Shown here one piece after another: positions 38,314 to 49,187 of a stretch of DNA of 64,000 bases. Position 1 is the first letter of the stretch; each line of letters opens with the position of its first letter. The DNA is from VRUE01 sp963837735. Its GTDB lineage: Bacteria; Actinomycetota; Thermoleophilia; Solirubrobacterales; 70-9. The position numbers and the translations under genes are program-made. The stretch is from assembly GCA_963837735.1 (NCBI GenBank), contig CAWIOM010000004.1:375731-439730 (forward strand). The letters run 5' to 3'. Under the pieces are notes generated by a model. That model searched no databases. It worked only from the letters and a program-made list of their open reading frames with translations, and was not told the DNA's origin.

Positions 38314-39007
38314 GCTGACGTCCCAACTCTGCGACGAGCAGCTTCGTGTGCAGGGCGGCGATCAGGTCCTGGAGGGGCTGGGCGCCGGATTCGAGCATCT
38401 CGACCACGCGCTCGGGCGGAACCTCGCCGGCGAGGCGGTCCATGACCATGCCGACCTCCTCGCGGACCAGGGCTTCGAGGGCGGTCTTGTAGCGAACGGT
38501 GTCGTAGACGGTGAAGCCGATCTCCTCGTCGTAGCCGCCGGCGCGAAAGCGGGTGATCGCCTCGATGATCTTCACATCGGAGGGCGAGTAGCCGCGGCTG
38601 TTGGGGCTGAGGATCTCGAGCTCCTCGAGCCGGTCGAGCGCCTCCTTGGGGACGCCGTAGCGCTTGCGGACCTCGGCGGCGCTGGTCCGCGTCCGCTCCC
38701 CCGCCAGCGCCCGGTCGAGGATCCGGTCCTCGAGCTCGACCAGCGTGCGGGCGCGCTCGGGGTCCTCGTCGAGGACCGACTTGATCGCCCGCAGCGGCAT
38801 GAAGCGCTCCTCCTGCAGCTGCTTGATCAGCTTGATCCGGTCGACGAACTCGGGCGGGTAGTAGGCCATGTTGCGGCTGGTCTTGACGGGCTCGGGCAGC
38901 AGGCCCTCGCGCAGGTAGTGCTTGATCGTCGGCGCCGGCACGCCGGAGGCCTCGGCCAGCTCGCCCATGCGGAGCAGGTCGGGGTTGCCGTTGCCGGAGG
39001 AGGTCAT
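38300..39007 (-). CDS. MerR-family transcriptional regulator
   Basis: 235 residues. Winged-helix N terminus LRMGELAEASGVPAPTIKHYLREGLLPEPVKTSRNMAYYPPEFVDRIKLIKQLQ, a dimerisation helix, then a long helical C-terminal part. No metal-binding cysteines, so an organic or acyl-CoA signal is likely. ATG 39007 overlaps the CaiB-gene stop (ATGA), placing it in the acyl-CoA operon it probably controls. Confidence 0.88.
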   Translation of the reverse strand: MTSSGNGNPDLLRMGELAEASGVPAPTIKHYLREGLLPEPVKTSRNMAYYPPEFVDRIKLIKQLQEERFMPLRAIKSVLDEDPERARTLVELEDRILDRALAGERTRTSAAEVRKRYGVPKEALDRLEELEILSPNSRGYSPSDVKIIEAITRFRAGGYDEEIGFTVYDTVRYKTALEALVREEVGMVMDRLAGEVPPERVVEMLESGAQPLQDLIAALHTKLLVAELGRQRADR

Positions 39008-40240
39008 GCGCGGAAGGGGGCGGCGGAGTCGGCGCTCGGCCCGGCGGCGGCTCCGGACTCGACCATCGCCGCGATCTCCTCGTCCGAGTAGCCGGCCTCG
39101 GCAAGGACCTCCTCGGTGTGCTCGCCGAACGCCGGAGCCGCGCGGGTCGGGTCGCCGGGGGTGCGGCTGAGCTTGACCGGGACGCCGAGCTGGCGGACCG
39201 GGCCGAAGCGGGGCTGGTCCATCTCGATCACCATCTCGCGGGCTCGGACGAGCTCGGAGTCGAGCGCCTCGTCGATGTCCAGCACCGGCTCGATGCAGCA
39301 GTTGTGCTCGTCGTTGAAGGCTTTCCACTGCTCGCGCGTGCGGCCCCTGAAGACCTCGGCGACTTCGCCCCAGCCCTCGGAGCCGGGTGGGTCGAACTGG
39401 CGCTCGACGAGATCCGGGCGCTCGACCCCGTTGCAGAAGGCGCTCCAGAACTTCGGCTCCAGGGCTCCGCAGCTGATCCAGCCGTCCGCCGCCTCGTAGG
39501 GCATGTAACAGGCGAGGCCGCCGGCGAGCTGCTGCTCGCCGCGCCGCGGCAGCTCGCCGTCGCAGAAGTAGCGGCCGGCGACCAGGGCCAGCCAGGAGAG
39601 CGCGCCGTCGGCCATCGAGACGTCGACGTACTGGCCCTCGCCGGAGCGGCCGCGCTCGTGCAGGGCGGCCATCACCCCGAAGGCGGCCATCAGGGCGCCG
39701 CCGCCGAGGTCGGCGATCTGGCCGGCCGACTGGACCGGCGGGCCGTCCTTGGCCCCGGTCAGGCCCAGCAGGCCGACGAGGCCCAGGTAGTTCATGTCGT
39801 GGCCGGCGCGCTCGGTGTTGGGCCCGGTCTGCCCGTAGCCGGTGATCGCGCAGACGACGATCGCCGGGTTGGCCTCGCGCATCGCCTCGTAGCCGACGCC
39901 GAGGCGGTCGAGGACACCCGGGTCGGAAGCCGTCGAGGACGACGTCGTATTTCTCCACCAGCCGCAGCAGGGCCTCCCTCCCCCGCTCCGACTTGAGGTC
40001 GAGGCGGACCGAGCGCTTGCCGCGGTTGAGGGCCAGGTAGAGCGCCGAGCGGGTGCCGAGCTCCTGGTCGGCGTCCTCGCCGTAATAGGGCGGCGCCCAG
40101 CGGATGTAGTCGCCCATCCCGGTGTCCTCGACCTTGAGCACCTCGGCGCCGAGGTCGGCGAGCAGCAGCGAGCAGAAGCCGCCGGGAAGAAGGCGGGAGA
40201 GGTCGAGGACCCGGATGTCGGAGAGCGGCAGATCGCTCAT
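39004..40240 (-). CDS. CaiB/BaiF CoA-transferase family, alpha-methylacyl-CoA racemase-like, one frameshift
   Basis: About 412 residues. LSDIRVLDLSRLLPGGFCSLLLADLGAEVLKVE opens the family fold. The frame breaks near 39928 after VVLDGFRP and resumes with AITGYGQTGPNTERAGHDMNYLGLVG, whose GHDMNY matches the catalytic Asp region of alpha-methylacyl-CoA racemase (GHDINY). Then DVSMADGALSWLAL. It probably epimerises branched acyl-CoAs or moves CoA. Coupled to OsmC upstream and MerR downstream by ATGA overlaps. Confidence 0.87.
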
Positions 40241-40656
40241 GACGGGTCCACCTCGACCGGGAACTCGACCGAGTTGGAGATGAAGCAGAGCTCGTGGGAG
40301 CGGCGGTGGAGCTCCTCGATCGCCTCGGGGGCCGGCGGGTCGCCGGCCCAGCGGACGGTCGGCCGCAGGGTCGCCCGTGTGAAGCGCTTGCCGTCGAGGG
40401 TCGCTTCGGCGTCGTCCTCGTAGGAGGCGACCTCGAAGCCGCGCTTCCGGGCGAGCCCCAGGAACCAGAGCATGTGGCAGCTCGAGAGCGCTCCGACCAG
40501 GAGCGTCTCCGGGTTCGACCTGGTGTCGTCGCCGCCGAACTCGAGCGCCGAGGAGCTGGGCAGCGACTGGGCGCCGAGCAGGACCTGGTGGGCGCGGTCG
40601 TCCTCCCCCTCGCCGCCGTCCCAGGAAACGCCCGCGCGGTGGATCGTCTCCGCCAT
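40237..40656 (-). CDS. OsmC/Ohr family protein
   Basis: 139 residues with both peroxidatic cysteines: LVGALSSCHMLWFLGLA and SHELCFISNSVEFPVEV. OsmC proteins reduce organic hydroperoxides. ATG 40656 is preferred over an upstream in-frame start because those codons belong to the end of the BKACE gene. ATGA overlap with the CoA-transferase gene. Confidence 0.88.
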   Translation of the reverse strand: MAETIHRAGVSWDGGEGEDDRAHQVLLGAQSLPSSSALEFGGDDTRSNPETLLVGALSSCHMLWFLGLARKRGFEVASYEDDAEATLDGKRFTRATLRPTVRWAGDPPAPEAIEELHRRSHELCFISNSVEFPVEVDPS

Positions 40657-40658
40657 GC

Positions 40659-41554
40659 TCAGGCGGCCTCTGCCCTCTTGTGGCACGCCGAGGAGCTCGC
40701 GCGCCTCCGCGACCGTGGCCGGCGCGGCGGCCGATGTCCTCGGCCATCTGCCGCGCCTTGGCGATCAGCTCGCCGTTCGAGGTGCACATCTCGCCGTTCG
40801 GCAGGTAGAGGTTGTCCTCGACCCCCGCGCGCACGTTGCCGCCGAGGACCAGCGAGGCGGCGAGCAGCTTCCACTGGTCGCGGGAGATGCCGATCACCTG
40901 CCACTGGTTCGGCCCTTCGGGGCCGCCCGGGACCTGGTCGGACATCAGGGTCACGTTGCGCGGCGTCGGGCGGATGCCGCCGGTCACCCCCATCACCAGC
41001 GAGACCTGCAGCGGCGTGCGATCGAGCAGGCCCATGTCGATCAGCGGGTCGAGATTGGCGACGTGGCCGGAATCGAAGCACTCGTGCTCGGGCTTGATTC
41101 CGAGATCTCTCATCTCGGTGAGGAACTCGACGATCGTGTCGAAGCTGTTCTCGAAGACCGCCTTGAAGACGAAGTCCTTGCGCCGCTTCGAGTACTTGGC
41201 GTAGTTCATCGAGCTCATGTTGAGCGCCGCCACGTCCGGTTTCAGCGCCCGCAGGTACTCGAGCCGCTTCTCGATCGGGATCCCGATCGCTCCGGTCGAG
41301 TAGTTGACGATCACGTCGCCGACCTCGGCGAGGATCGCCTCGGTGATCGCGGCGAAGTCCTCGATCTCATAGGAAGGCGTGCCGTCGGGTGTGCGAGCGT
41401 GGATGTGGATCTGGGAGGCGCCCTCGTCGACGGCGCGCCGCGCCTCCGCCGCGTACTCCTCGGGCGTGTAGGGAATCGCCGGGCACTGGTCGCGGTTGGC
41501 GATCACGCCGCTGATCGAGCAGCTGATCACCACCGGGTCCTCGAAACGGCTCAC
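40659..41554 (-). CDS. Beta-keto acid cleavage enzyme (BKACE/DUF849), C-terminal frameshifts
   Basis: About 297 residues. In this family a zinc enzyme condenses a beta-keto acid with acetyl-CoA to give acetoacetate and a new CoA ester. Visible are VVISCSISGVIANRDQCPAIPYTPEEYA, the metal pair in QIHIHARTPDGTPSYE, VNYSTGAIGIPIEKR, PEHECFDSGHVANLDPLI, GGNVRAGVEDNLYLPNGEM and LIAKARQMAEDIGRR. Frame breaks near 40720 and near 40680; the probable end KRAEAA stops at 40659. GTG start 41554. Second gene of the carboxylase operon. Confidence 0.85.
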
Positions 41555-41574
41555 GCTCCACCCCCTCCCCAACT

Positions 41575-41617
41575 CCGCTGTTCTTTATGGCTGTCTGGCG
41601 ACCGCAAGGAACAGCGG
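41575..41617 (-). terminator. Intercistronic hairpin between carboxylase and BKACE genes
   Basis: CCGCTGTTCTTT (41575-41586) pairs with AAGGAACAGCGG (41606-41617), one G-T pair, loop of 19 bases, 5 bp from the carboxylase stop. It may attenuate read-through or stabilise the upstream message. Confidence 0.5.
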
Positions 41618-41621
41618 AACG

Positions 41622-43205
<1,584 letters not shown>

Positions 43206-43230
43206 CTGTCCCCCTCGTCGTTACCTTGAA

Positions 43231-43674
43231 GTGGTGGCTTACCTCGCAACAGCCCTGGCCTGCCTGGCGGTGGCGCCCGGCTGCGGCAGCCCGGCGACCG
43301 ACGCGACCTCCGTCGGCGGCGAAGTTCGCGATCTCCTACGAGCGCAGCGGCGGGCTTGCCGCGATGCCGCAGAAGCTCGTGGTCAAGCCCGGCCGCCACG
43401 CCGACCGTGACCAGCCGCGATCCGACGCTCGCCGCATCCGCTCACCATCCACTTCCGGATCGGCGTCAGGCGGGTCGAAAGCCTGAGGCGCGCCCTGGCG
43501 AAGGCCGAATTCGAGACGATCGATACCCCGGCCCCAAACCCGGGCGCCTGCGCCGACTGCTTCCTCTACGCGATCGGCTACCGGGGGCACGAAGTCAGCT
43601 TCAGCGAGATCGACCTGCCGGAGCGGCTGCGCGGCGTCGTCGGCCAGCTCGAAGCCGTGATCGCCGCCCACTAG
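43231..43674 (+). CDS. Short lipoprotein, several frameshifts
   Basis: About 145 residues. GTG start, hydrophobic AYLATALACLAVAPGCG with a lipobox-like VAPGC, then fragments across frames: AKFAISYERSGGLAAMPQKLVVKPGRHA, LTIHFRIGVRRVESLRRALAKAEFETIDTP and GACADCFLYAIGYRGHEVSFSEIDLPERLRGVVGQLEAVIA. Breaks near 43320, 43410 and 43440. The fragments resemble a small family of actinobacterial protease-inhibitor-like or unknown lipoproteins; no function assigned. Its stop overlaps the enoyl-CoA hydratase stop. Confidence 0.55.
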
Positions 43675-44462
43675 CGCCCCTTCCACTCGGGCTCCCGCTT
43701 CTCGAAGAAGGCGGTGACGCCCTCGACGATGTCCTCGGTGGAGAAGGTCAGCGAGAGCTGCGAGCGCAGGAACTCGAGCGCGTCGTCGAGCGCCATGTCC
43801 TGCTGGCGATACATCGCGTCATGGCCGAGGCGCATCAGCACGGGGCTCTTGGAGGCGAGCTTGCCGGCCCAATCGGCAACCGCGTCGTCGAACTCTCCGG
43901 CGGCGACAACCCTGTTGGCGAGCCCGTACTCGACCGCCTGCTCGGCGCTCAGCCGCTCGCCCAGCAGCATCATCTCGTTGACCTTCTTGCGCGGGACGTT
44001 GCGGTAGATGACCGCCATGATCATGTAGGGGAAGGCGCCGACGTTGATCTCGGGCGTGCCGAAGGTCGCCCCCTCTTTGGCGATCAGCAGGTCGCAGCTG
44101 AGGGCGAGGCCCATCCCGCCGGCGAGCACATGGCCGTTGGCGGCGCAGAGCGAGGGCTTGCCGAGCCGCGGCATCAGCCGGAAGAACTCGAGGAAGAGGT
44201 CGGAGGCGAAGTGTTTTTGAACGAGGGAGGCGTCGGCCGCGAAACCGCCCAGGTCGGCGCCCGCACAGAAGACCTTGTCTCCGGCGCCCGTGAGAACCAC
44301 CGCACGCACGTCGTCTGAGTCGCGGGCCGTCTTCATCGCGTCGACCAGCTCGGTCAGCATCTGGCCGGAGAGCATGTTGCGCTTCTCCGGGTTGTTGAGC
44401 ATCACCGTGGCGACGCCCTCGGAGACCTCGTAGCTGACCAGCTCGTAGCCCACGGCGGGCAC
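43671..44462 (-). CDS. Enoyl-CoA hydratase/isomerase family
   Basis: 263 residues of crotonase fold: VATVMLNNPEKRNMLSGQML, AVVLTGAGDKVFCAGADLGGF (oxyanion hole), LCAANGHVLAGGMGLALSCDLLIAKEGATFGTPEINVGAFPYM with the Glu of TPEINVG in the position of one hydratase glutamate; the other active-site position is GGMGLAL, which lacks the usual Glu, so isomerase or another crotonase reaction is possible. Its promoter carries the AGTAAGAAGTGCTACT motif shared with the acyl-CoA dehydrogenase at 45402. Confidence 0.9.
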   Translation of the reverse strand: MPAVGYELVSYEVSEGVATVMLNNPEKRNMLSGQMLTELVDAMKTARDSDDVRAVVLTGAGDKVFCAGADLGGFAADASLVQKHFASDLFLEFFRLMPRLGKPSLCAANGHVLAGGMGLALSCDLLIAKEGATFGTPEINVGAFPYMIMAVIYRNVPRKKVNEMMLLGERLSAEQAVEYGLANRVVAAGEFDDAVADWAGKLASKSPVLMRLGHDAMYRQQDMALDDALEFLRSQLSLTFSTEDIVEGVTAFFEKREPEWKGR

Positions 44463-44476
44463 GATAGCCGAATTGG

Positions 44477-44494
44477 AAGTAAGAAGTGCTACTT
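44477..44494. promoter_or_regulatory. Shared regulatory motif, copy 1
   Basis: AAGTAAGAAGTGCTACTT, an imperfect palindrome 15 bp upstream of the enoyl-CoA hydratase start. The 16-bp core AGTARGAAGTGCTACT recurs at 45350-45365 upstream of an acyl-CoA dehydrogenase. Confidence 0.55.
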
Positions 44495-44511
44495 ACCGCA
44501 TAGGGGCGGCA

Positions 44512-45306
44512 CTACTGTTCGAGCGTGTCGCCGCCGCCGCTGCCGACCAGCTTGTCCTTGCCGGGTCCGCCGATCAGGACGTTCGGCGCCGGAGGTGCCC
44601 ATGCAGGACTGTCGGCAAAGCGCGAGCCGGTCAGGTTCTCGATCGAGGGCAGGCTGTCGCGGCCGGCCGAGCGGATCGTGCTGTGCTTCTTGAGGTCGAC
44701 GATCACGCCGGCCGGTTCGTGGGCGTAGACGGCGGTGTCGCTGCCCGGGCCGCCGTCGACGACGTCGTGGCCCTTTTCGGGCTCGAGGGTGTCGTCGCCG
44801 GGACCGCCGACGAGGGTGTCGAAGCCGATCCCGGCGGTGATCGTGTCGTCGCCCGGGCCGCCCCGGTCGGTATCGATGCCGATGTAGCCTTTGATCGTGT
44901 CGTCGCCGGGGCCGCCGTCGACCGTCCCGTCGCCGTAGTTCTCGTCGAGGAAGTCGTCGCCGGGGCCGCCGGAGATGTACTCGTTGCCGGTTTCGCCGTC
45001 GACCCAGTCGTCGCCGCCTTCGGCGTAGATCCGGTCCGTGCCCTTGCCGCCGTACACCCGGTCGTCGCCTTCGCCGGCGCAGATGATGTCGTTGCCGCCC
45101 TTGGAGCGGATCACGTCGTTGCCGTCGCCGGCTTCGATCACGTCGGCACGCTGGTGGCCCTTGATCACGTCGTTTCCGTCGGTGCCGGTGATCGTCACCT
45201 TCTTGCCGCCGCAGGTTCCGGCGGCGCCGGCGCCCGCGCCGCCGAGCAGGACGAGGCAGAGCAGTGCGGCTCCCAGCGCGGCCGGCAGTGCGATCCAGGC
45301 TCTCAC
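44512..45306 (-). CDS. Secreted RTX-type calcium-binding repeat protein
   Basis: 264 residues. Signal peptide (WIALPAALGAALLCLVLLGGAGAGAAG), then at least ten nonapeptide repeats of the GGxGxDxUx kind (GTDGNDVIKGH, AGDGNDVIRSKGGNDIICAGEGDDRVYGG, GGPGDDTITAG, GGPGDDTLEPE), ending IGGPGKDKLVGSGGGDTLEQ. The repeats fold as a calcium-loaded beta roll. No enzyme domain and no type I secretion genes nearby; the Sec signal shows a different route from classical RTX proteins. Confidence 0.9.
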   Translation of the reverse strand: MRAWIALPAALGAALLCLVLLGGAGAGAAGTCGGKKVTITGTDGNDVIKGHQRADVIEAGDGNDVIRSKGGNDIICAGEGDDRVYGGKGTDRIYAEGGDDWVDGETGNEYISGGPGDDFLDENYGDGTVDGGPGDDTIKGYIGIDTDRGGPGDDTITAGIGFDTLVGGPGDDTLEPEKGHDVVDGGPGSDTAVYAHEPAGVIVDLKKHSTIRSAGRDSLPSIENLTGSRFADSPAWAPPAPNVLIGGPGKDKLVGSGGGDTLEQ

Positions 45307-45349
45307 GGAGCGTCGAGTATAGGGGCGCTCCCGACCCCGCCTGGCAGTA

Positions 45350-45365
45350 AGTAGGAAGTGCTACT
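45350..45365. promoter_or_regulatory. Shared regulatory motif, copy 2
   Basis: AGTAGGAAGTGCTACT, near-palindromic with AGTAG/CTACT ends, 36 bp upstream of the acyl-CoA dehydrogenase start. It differs from copy 1 at one position. Confidence 0.55.
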
Positions 45366-45401
45366 GTCCACTCGCCCGAACCGCGAACGAGGAGAGAACC
45401 A

Positions 45402-46615
<1,214 letters not shown>

Positions 46616-46619
<4 letters not shown>

Positions 46620-47054
46620 GCCACGTAGATCACATCCGGTCCTATTACGAGTCGCTCAACTCGGGCGACGCGGACGCGGTCGCCGCGCACTTCACCGAGG
46701 ACGCGGTCCACTACTACACGCGGCTCGGCCCGCACGAGGGGGCCGAGGAGATCGGCCGCTACGCGGCCTTCGCGGTCGAGCAAGATCGAGGGGCGCTGGC
46801 AGCTCGAGAACGCGATCGGGGAGGGCGACCAGGTCGCGATCGAGTGGACGATGACCTGGCGCCACCCGGAGAGCGGCGAGGCGCGCCTCGACCGCGGCGC
46901 CGAGTGGTTCCTGATCCGCGACGGCAAGATCGCCGAGGTCCGCGCCTACCACCACGGCGGCCCGAAGAACCCCCAGGGCGACCTGCTCGGCTTCGACCAC
47001 GAGGGACGTGGCCACACGATGCTCGAGGACCCGAAGCCGCCGGCGGGCGGCTGA
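46616..47054 (+). CDS. SnoaL/NTF2-like protein, one frameshift, start unclear
   Basis: About 145 residues: HIRSYYESLNSGDADAVAAHFTEDAVHYYTRLGPHEGAEEIGRYAAFAVE, then a frame break near 46783 and GRWQLENAIGEGDQVAIEWTMTWRHPESGEARLDRGAEWFLIRDGKIAEVRAYHHGG. This is the cone-shaped SnoaL fold of small isomerases or limonene-epoxide-type enzymes. No standard start codon is seen after the preceding stop, so a base error may have hidden it. It follows the acyl-CoA dehydrogenase directly. Confidence 0.75.
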
Positions 47055-47056
47055 GG

Positions 47057-47905
47057 TCAGACCGGCTCGATCACCTCGAGTTCCTCGGGGGGCAGGCAGA
47101 CGGCGCAGAAGTCCTCCCCGAACGGCGTCAGCAGGATGCTGCGGCGCACCGTCCGTGAGAGGCGACCCCCCTTGTGGAGGGCCTCGACGACCTCCGGCTG
47201 CACCTCGAGGACCTGGTAGCGGCGCGGGTCCTTCACCGGCTCCCGCGAGAACCAGATCAGGCCGAGGCGGTGCAGGTTGTCCATGTAGGGCCGGGTGAAG
47301 GTGGCGTGGCGGCAACCGGCCTCGGCGGCGATCATGCTGCAGCCCGGGGCGACCAGCTCGGACACCAGGGGAAGGCCGGTGCGCACGTCGACAGCGGGCT
47401 GCGGCCCCTGCTGAGCGAGAAAGCGGAGGATCCGCCCCTCGTCCGGAGCGAGGCTTTCGAGGATCCGCATGTAGGCGGGGTGCGAAGCCTCCTCGAACCT
47501 GACGTCGGCCGATCGCCGCAGCAGCTCGGACCCGCGATCGCGCAACGCCTCCCGCGAGGCCTCCTCCCCAGTCCTGCGACGCGGCCGCGCGCCGCCGCCG
47601 CCGCGAGACGGGGCCGCCGCATCGGGAAGGTCGAGCAGATCGCGGGCATAGGCGCGCAGCTCGGCGGTCAGCTCCTGGACGACCTGCCCGGTCGGCTCGC
47701 CCCTGGCGACGGAGTGGACGGCGCGCGAAACGGTGCCGGCGTAGGCCTCGGCCGTCCTGGCGGCTCCGATCAGGCCGGCGTTGACCGCCACCCGGGCCAA
47801 TCCGGGCGCCGCTCGCAGGAAGTCCCCCAGCCTGGGAGGCTCCGCCGCCCCGCGCAGCACCAGGGCCCGCGCGGGCGTTGCGTCTCTGTCGGACTCCTCA
47901 CTCAC
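47057..47905 (-). CDS. Abi-alpha (DUF4393)-like protein
   Basis: 282 residues from GTG 47905. Helical N-terminal half (VSRAVHSVARGEPTGQVVQELTAELRAYARDLLDL), then the conserved RDRGSELLRRSADVRFEEASHPAYMRILESLAPDEGRILRFL, AGCRHATFTRPYMDNLHRLGLIWFSREPVKDPRRYQVLEVQPEVVEAL and RRSILLTPFGEDFCAVCLP. I match this to the Abi-alpha family, named for a link with phage abortive infection, on pattern only. GTGA overlap with the DUF445 gene. Confidence 0.65.
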   Translation of the reverse strand: MSEESDRDATPARALVLRGAAEPPRLGDFLRAAPGLARVAVNAGLIGAARTAEAYAGTVSRAVHSVARGEPTGQVVQELTAELRAYARDLLDLPDAAAPSRGGGGARPRRRTGEEASREALRDRGSELLRRSADVRFEEASHPAYMRILESLAPDEGRILRFLAQQGPQPAVDVRTGLPLVSELVAPGCSMIAAEAGCRHATFTRPYMDNLHRLGLIWFSREPVKDPRRYQVLEVQPEVVEALHKGGRLSRTVRRSILLTPFGEDFCAVCLPPEELEVIEPV

Positions 47906-49173
47906 GAGAACACCGCCAGGTGTACCAGGCCCGCGAGCAAGCCGAGCACGGCCCCATGCAGGTAGAGAAGCCACTCGTCCTCGCGGATGGCGGTGCGCAG
48001 CAATTCGGAGAAGTCCCTGGGGCCCATCTCCCTCATCCGTTCGACGAAGAGCCGCCGGATCGCGGACATCTGGGTCTCGTTGAACTCCGCGTCGGCGAGC
48101 GGCGTCATCGCGTGGTCGACGGCCTCGACCGCCACCGAGTCACGGATCGCGTCGTACTCGCGCGAACCCATCGCGACTCGCACCGCCGGCCGGGCGCGCC
48201 CCACCGCGTTGTCGACCGCGGGTTGGAGCGCCACTTCGATCATCTGCCTGGTGCGGTCGCCGGACGGGCCGTGCAGGAACTCCCTGCCCATGTTGCGCAT
48301 GGTGACGATTTCATCGGAGATGATGTCGGCATAGACCTCCGCCACCTCGGGCTGGCGCTTGAGGAACAGCCCCTGAATGGTGTACGGGCCGAGCTTCCGG
48401 GGCTCGACCGGCTCGAAGATCATCCAGATGCCGACCAGGTTGGTGACGTAGCCGATGATCACGCCGGCGATCGGCAGCAGCCACCACGCCGTCCAGACCT
48501 CGACCGTGAGGAAGGCGACGGGGATGCCCAGAAGGAACCCGAAGAAGAAGCCGAAGTTGACGATGAAGCGCAGCTCCTTGCGCCCCACCTCGAGGAAGAT
48601 GCGGTTGGCGAGCTCGGGGTTCTTCTCGATGTGGCGAACCACCATCAGCTTCAGGTCGAGGATCTGGTCGATGTTGCCGCCGATTTCCTCGGTGATGACG
48701 TGGACGATCTCCGGCAGCTGCTCCTGGACGCGGGCATGCACGGCCTCGCGCAGCCGTGGCGGCAGGTCGTGCCAGAGCTGTGGGTGCTCCCGCTCGAGGA
48801 TGCGATCGACGGCCTCGCGGATGTCTCCGCGCGAGTTGACGAGGATGTGCTCGGAGATCCGCTCCGGGTCGAGCTCGCGGTAGAAGTCGCCCGGCGTGCC
48901 GACCTTGGCGATCACCTTGTCGACGGCGATCGAGCCCAGTTTCGCCGCCCGCGAAGGGACGATGCCCTGCCAGCCGAGGCCGCCATCCATGATCCCGGGG
49001 ATCTGCTGGACCCTGCGGGGAAGGACGTTGGCGATCGCCCTCAACCCGGGAACGCGGATGCCGCGGAAGCGGATCGGAAAGAAGAGCATCCAGACGCCGG
49101 ACCAGTTGGTGACGTAGCCGATCCCGCCCGTGAACAGCGGAATCGTCAACAGGCTCAGAGTGTGGTTATCCAT
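47902..49173 (-). CDS. DUF445 family membrane protein
   Basis: Intact, 423 residues. An N-terminal helix (LLTIPLFTGGIGYVTNWSGVWMLFFPIRFRG) and a near-repeat later (LLPIAGVIIGYVTNLVGIWMIFEPVEPRKLG) frame a long helical soluble region; a last helix is AVLGLLAGLVHLAVF. The twice-occurring GYVTN-x5-MxFxP block is the DUF445/YheB hallmark. Function unknown; coupled to the Abi-alpha-like gene. Confidence 0.85.
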   Translation of the reverse strand: MDNHTLSLLTIPLFTGGIGYVTNWSGVWMLFFPIRFRGIRVPGLRAIANVLPRRVQQIPGIMDGGLGWQGIVPSRAAKLGSIAVDKVIAKVGTPGDFYRELDPERISEHILVNSRGDIREAVDRILEREHPQLWHDLPPRLREAVHARVQEQLPEIVHVITEEIGGNIDQILDLKLMVVRHIEKNPELANRIFLEVGRKELRFIVNFGFFFGFLLGIPVAFLTVEVWTAWWLLPIAGVIIGYVTNLVGIWMIFEPVEPRKLGPYTIQGLFLKRQPEVAEVYADIISDEIVTMRNMGREFLHGPSGDRTRQMIEVALQPAVDNAVGRARPAVRVAMGSREYDAIRDSVAVEAVDHAMTPLADAEFNETQMSAIRRLFVERMREMGPRDFSELLRTAIREDEWLLYLHGAVLGLLAGLVHLAVFS

Positions 49174-49187
49174 AGCGATGCGCGAGA

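Noticed and set aside
44560..45200. Regularly repeated sequence that could look like a CRISPR array
   Set aside because: The repeats are 27-bp-spaced codons of RTX nonapeptides, vary freely, and show no constant repeat with unique spacers; no cas genes are present.
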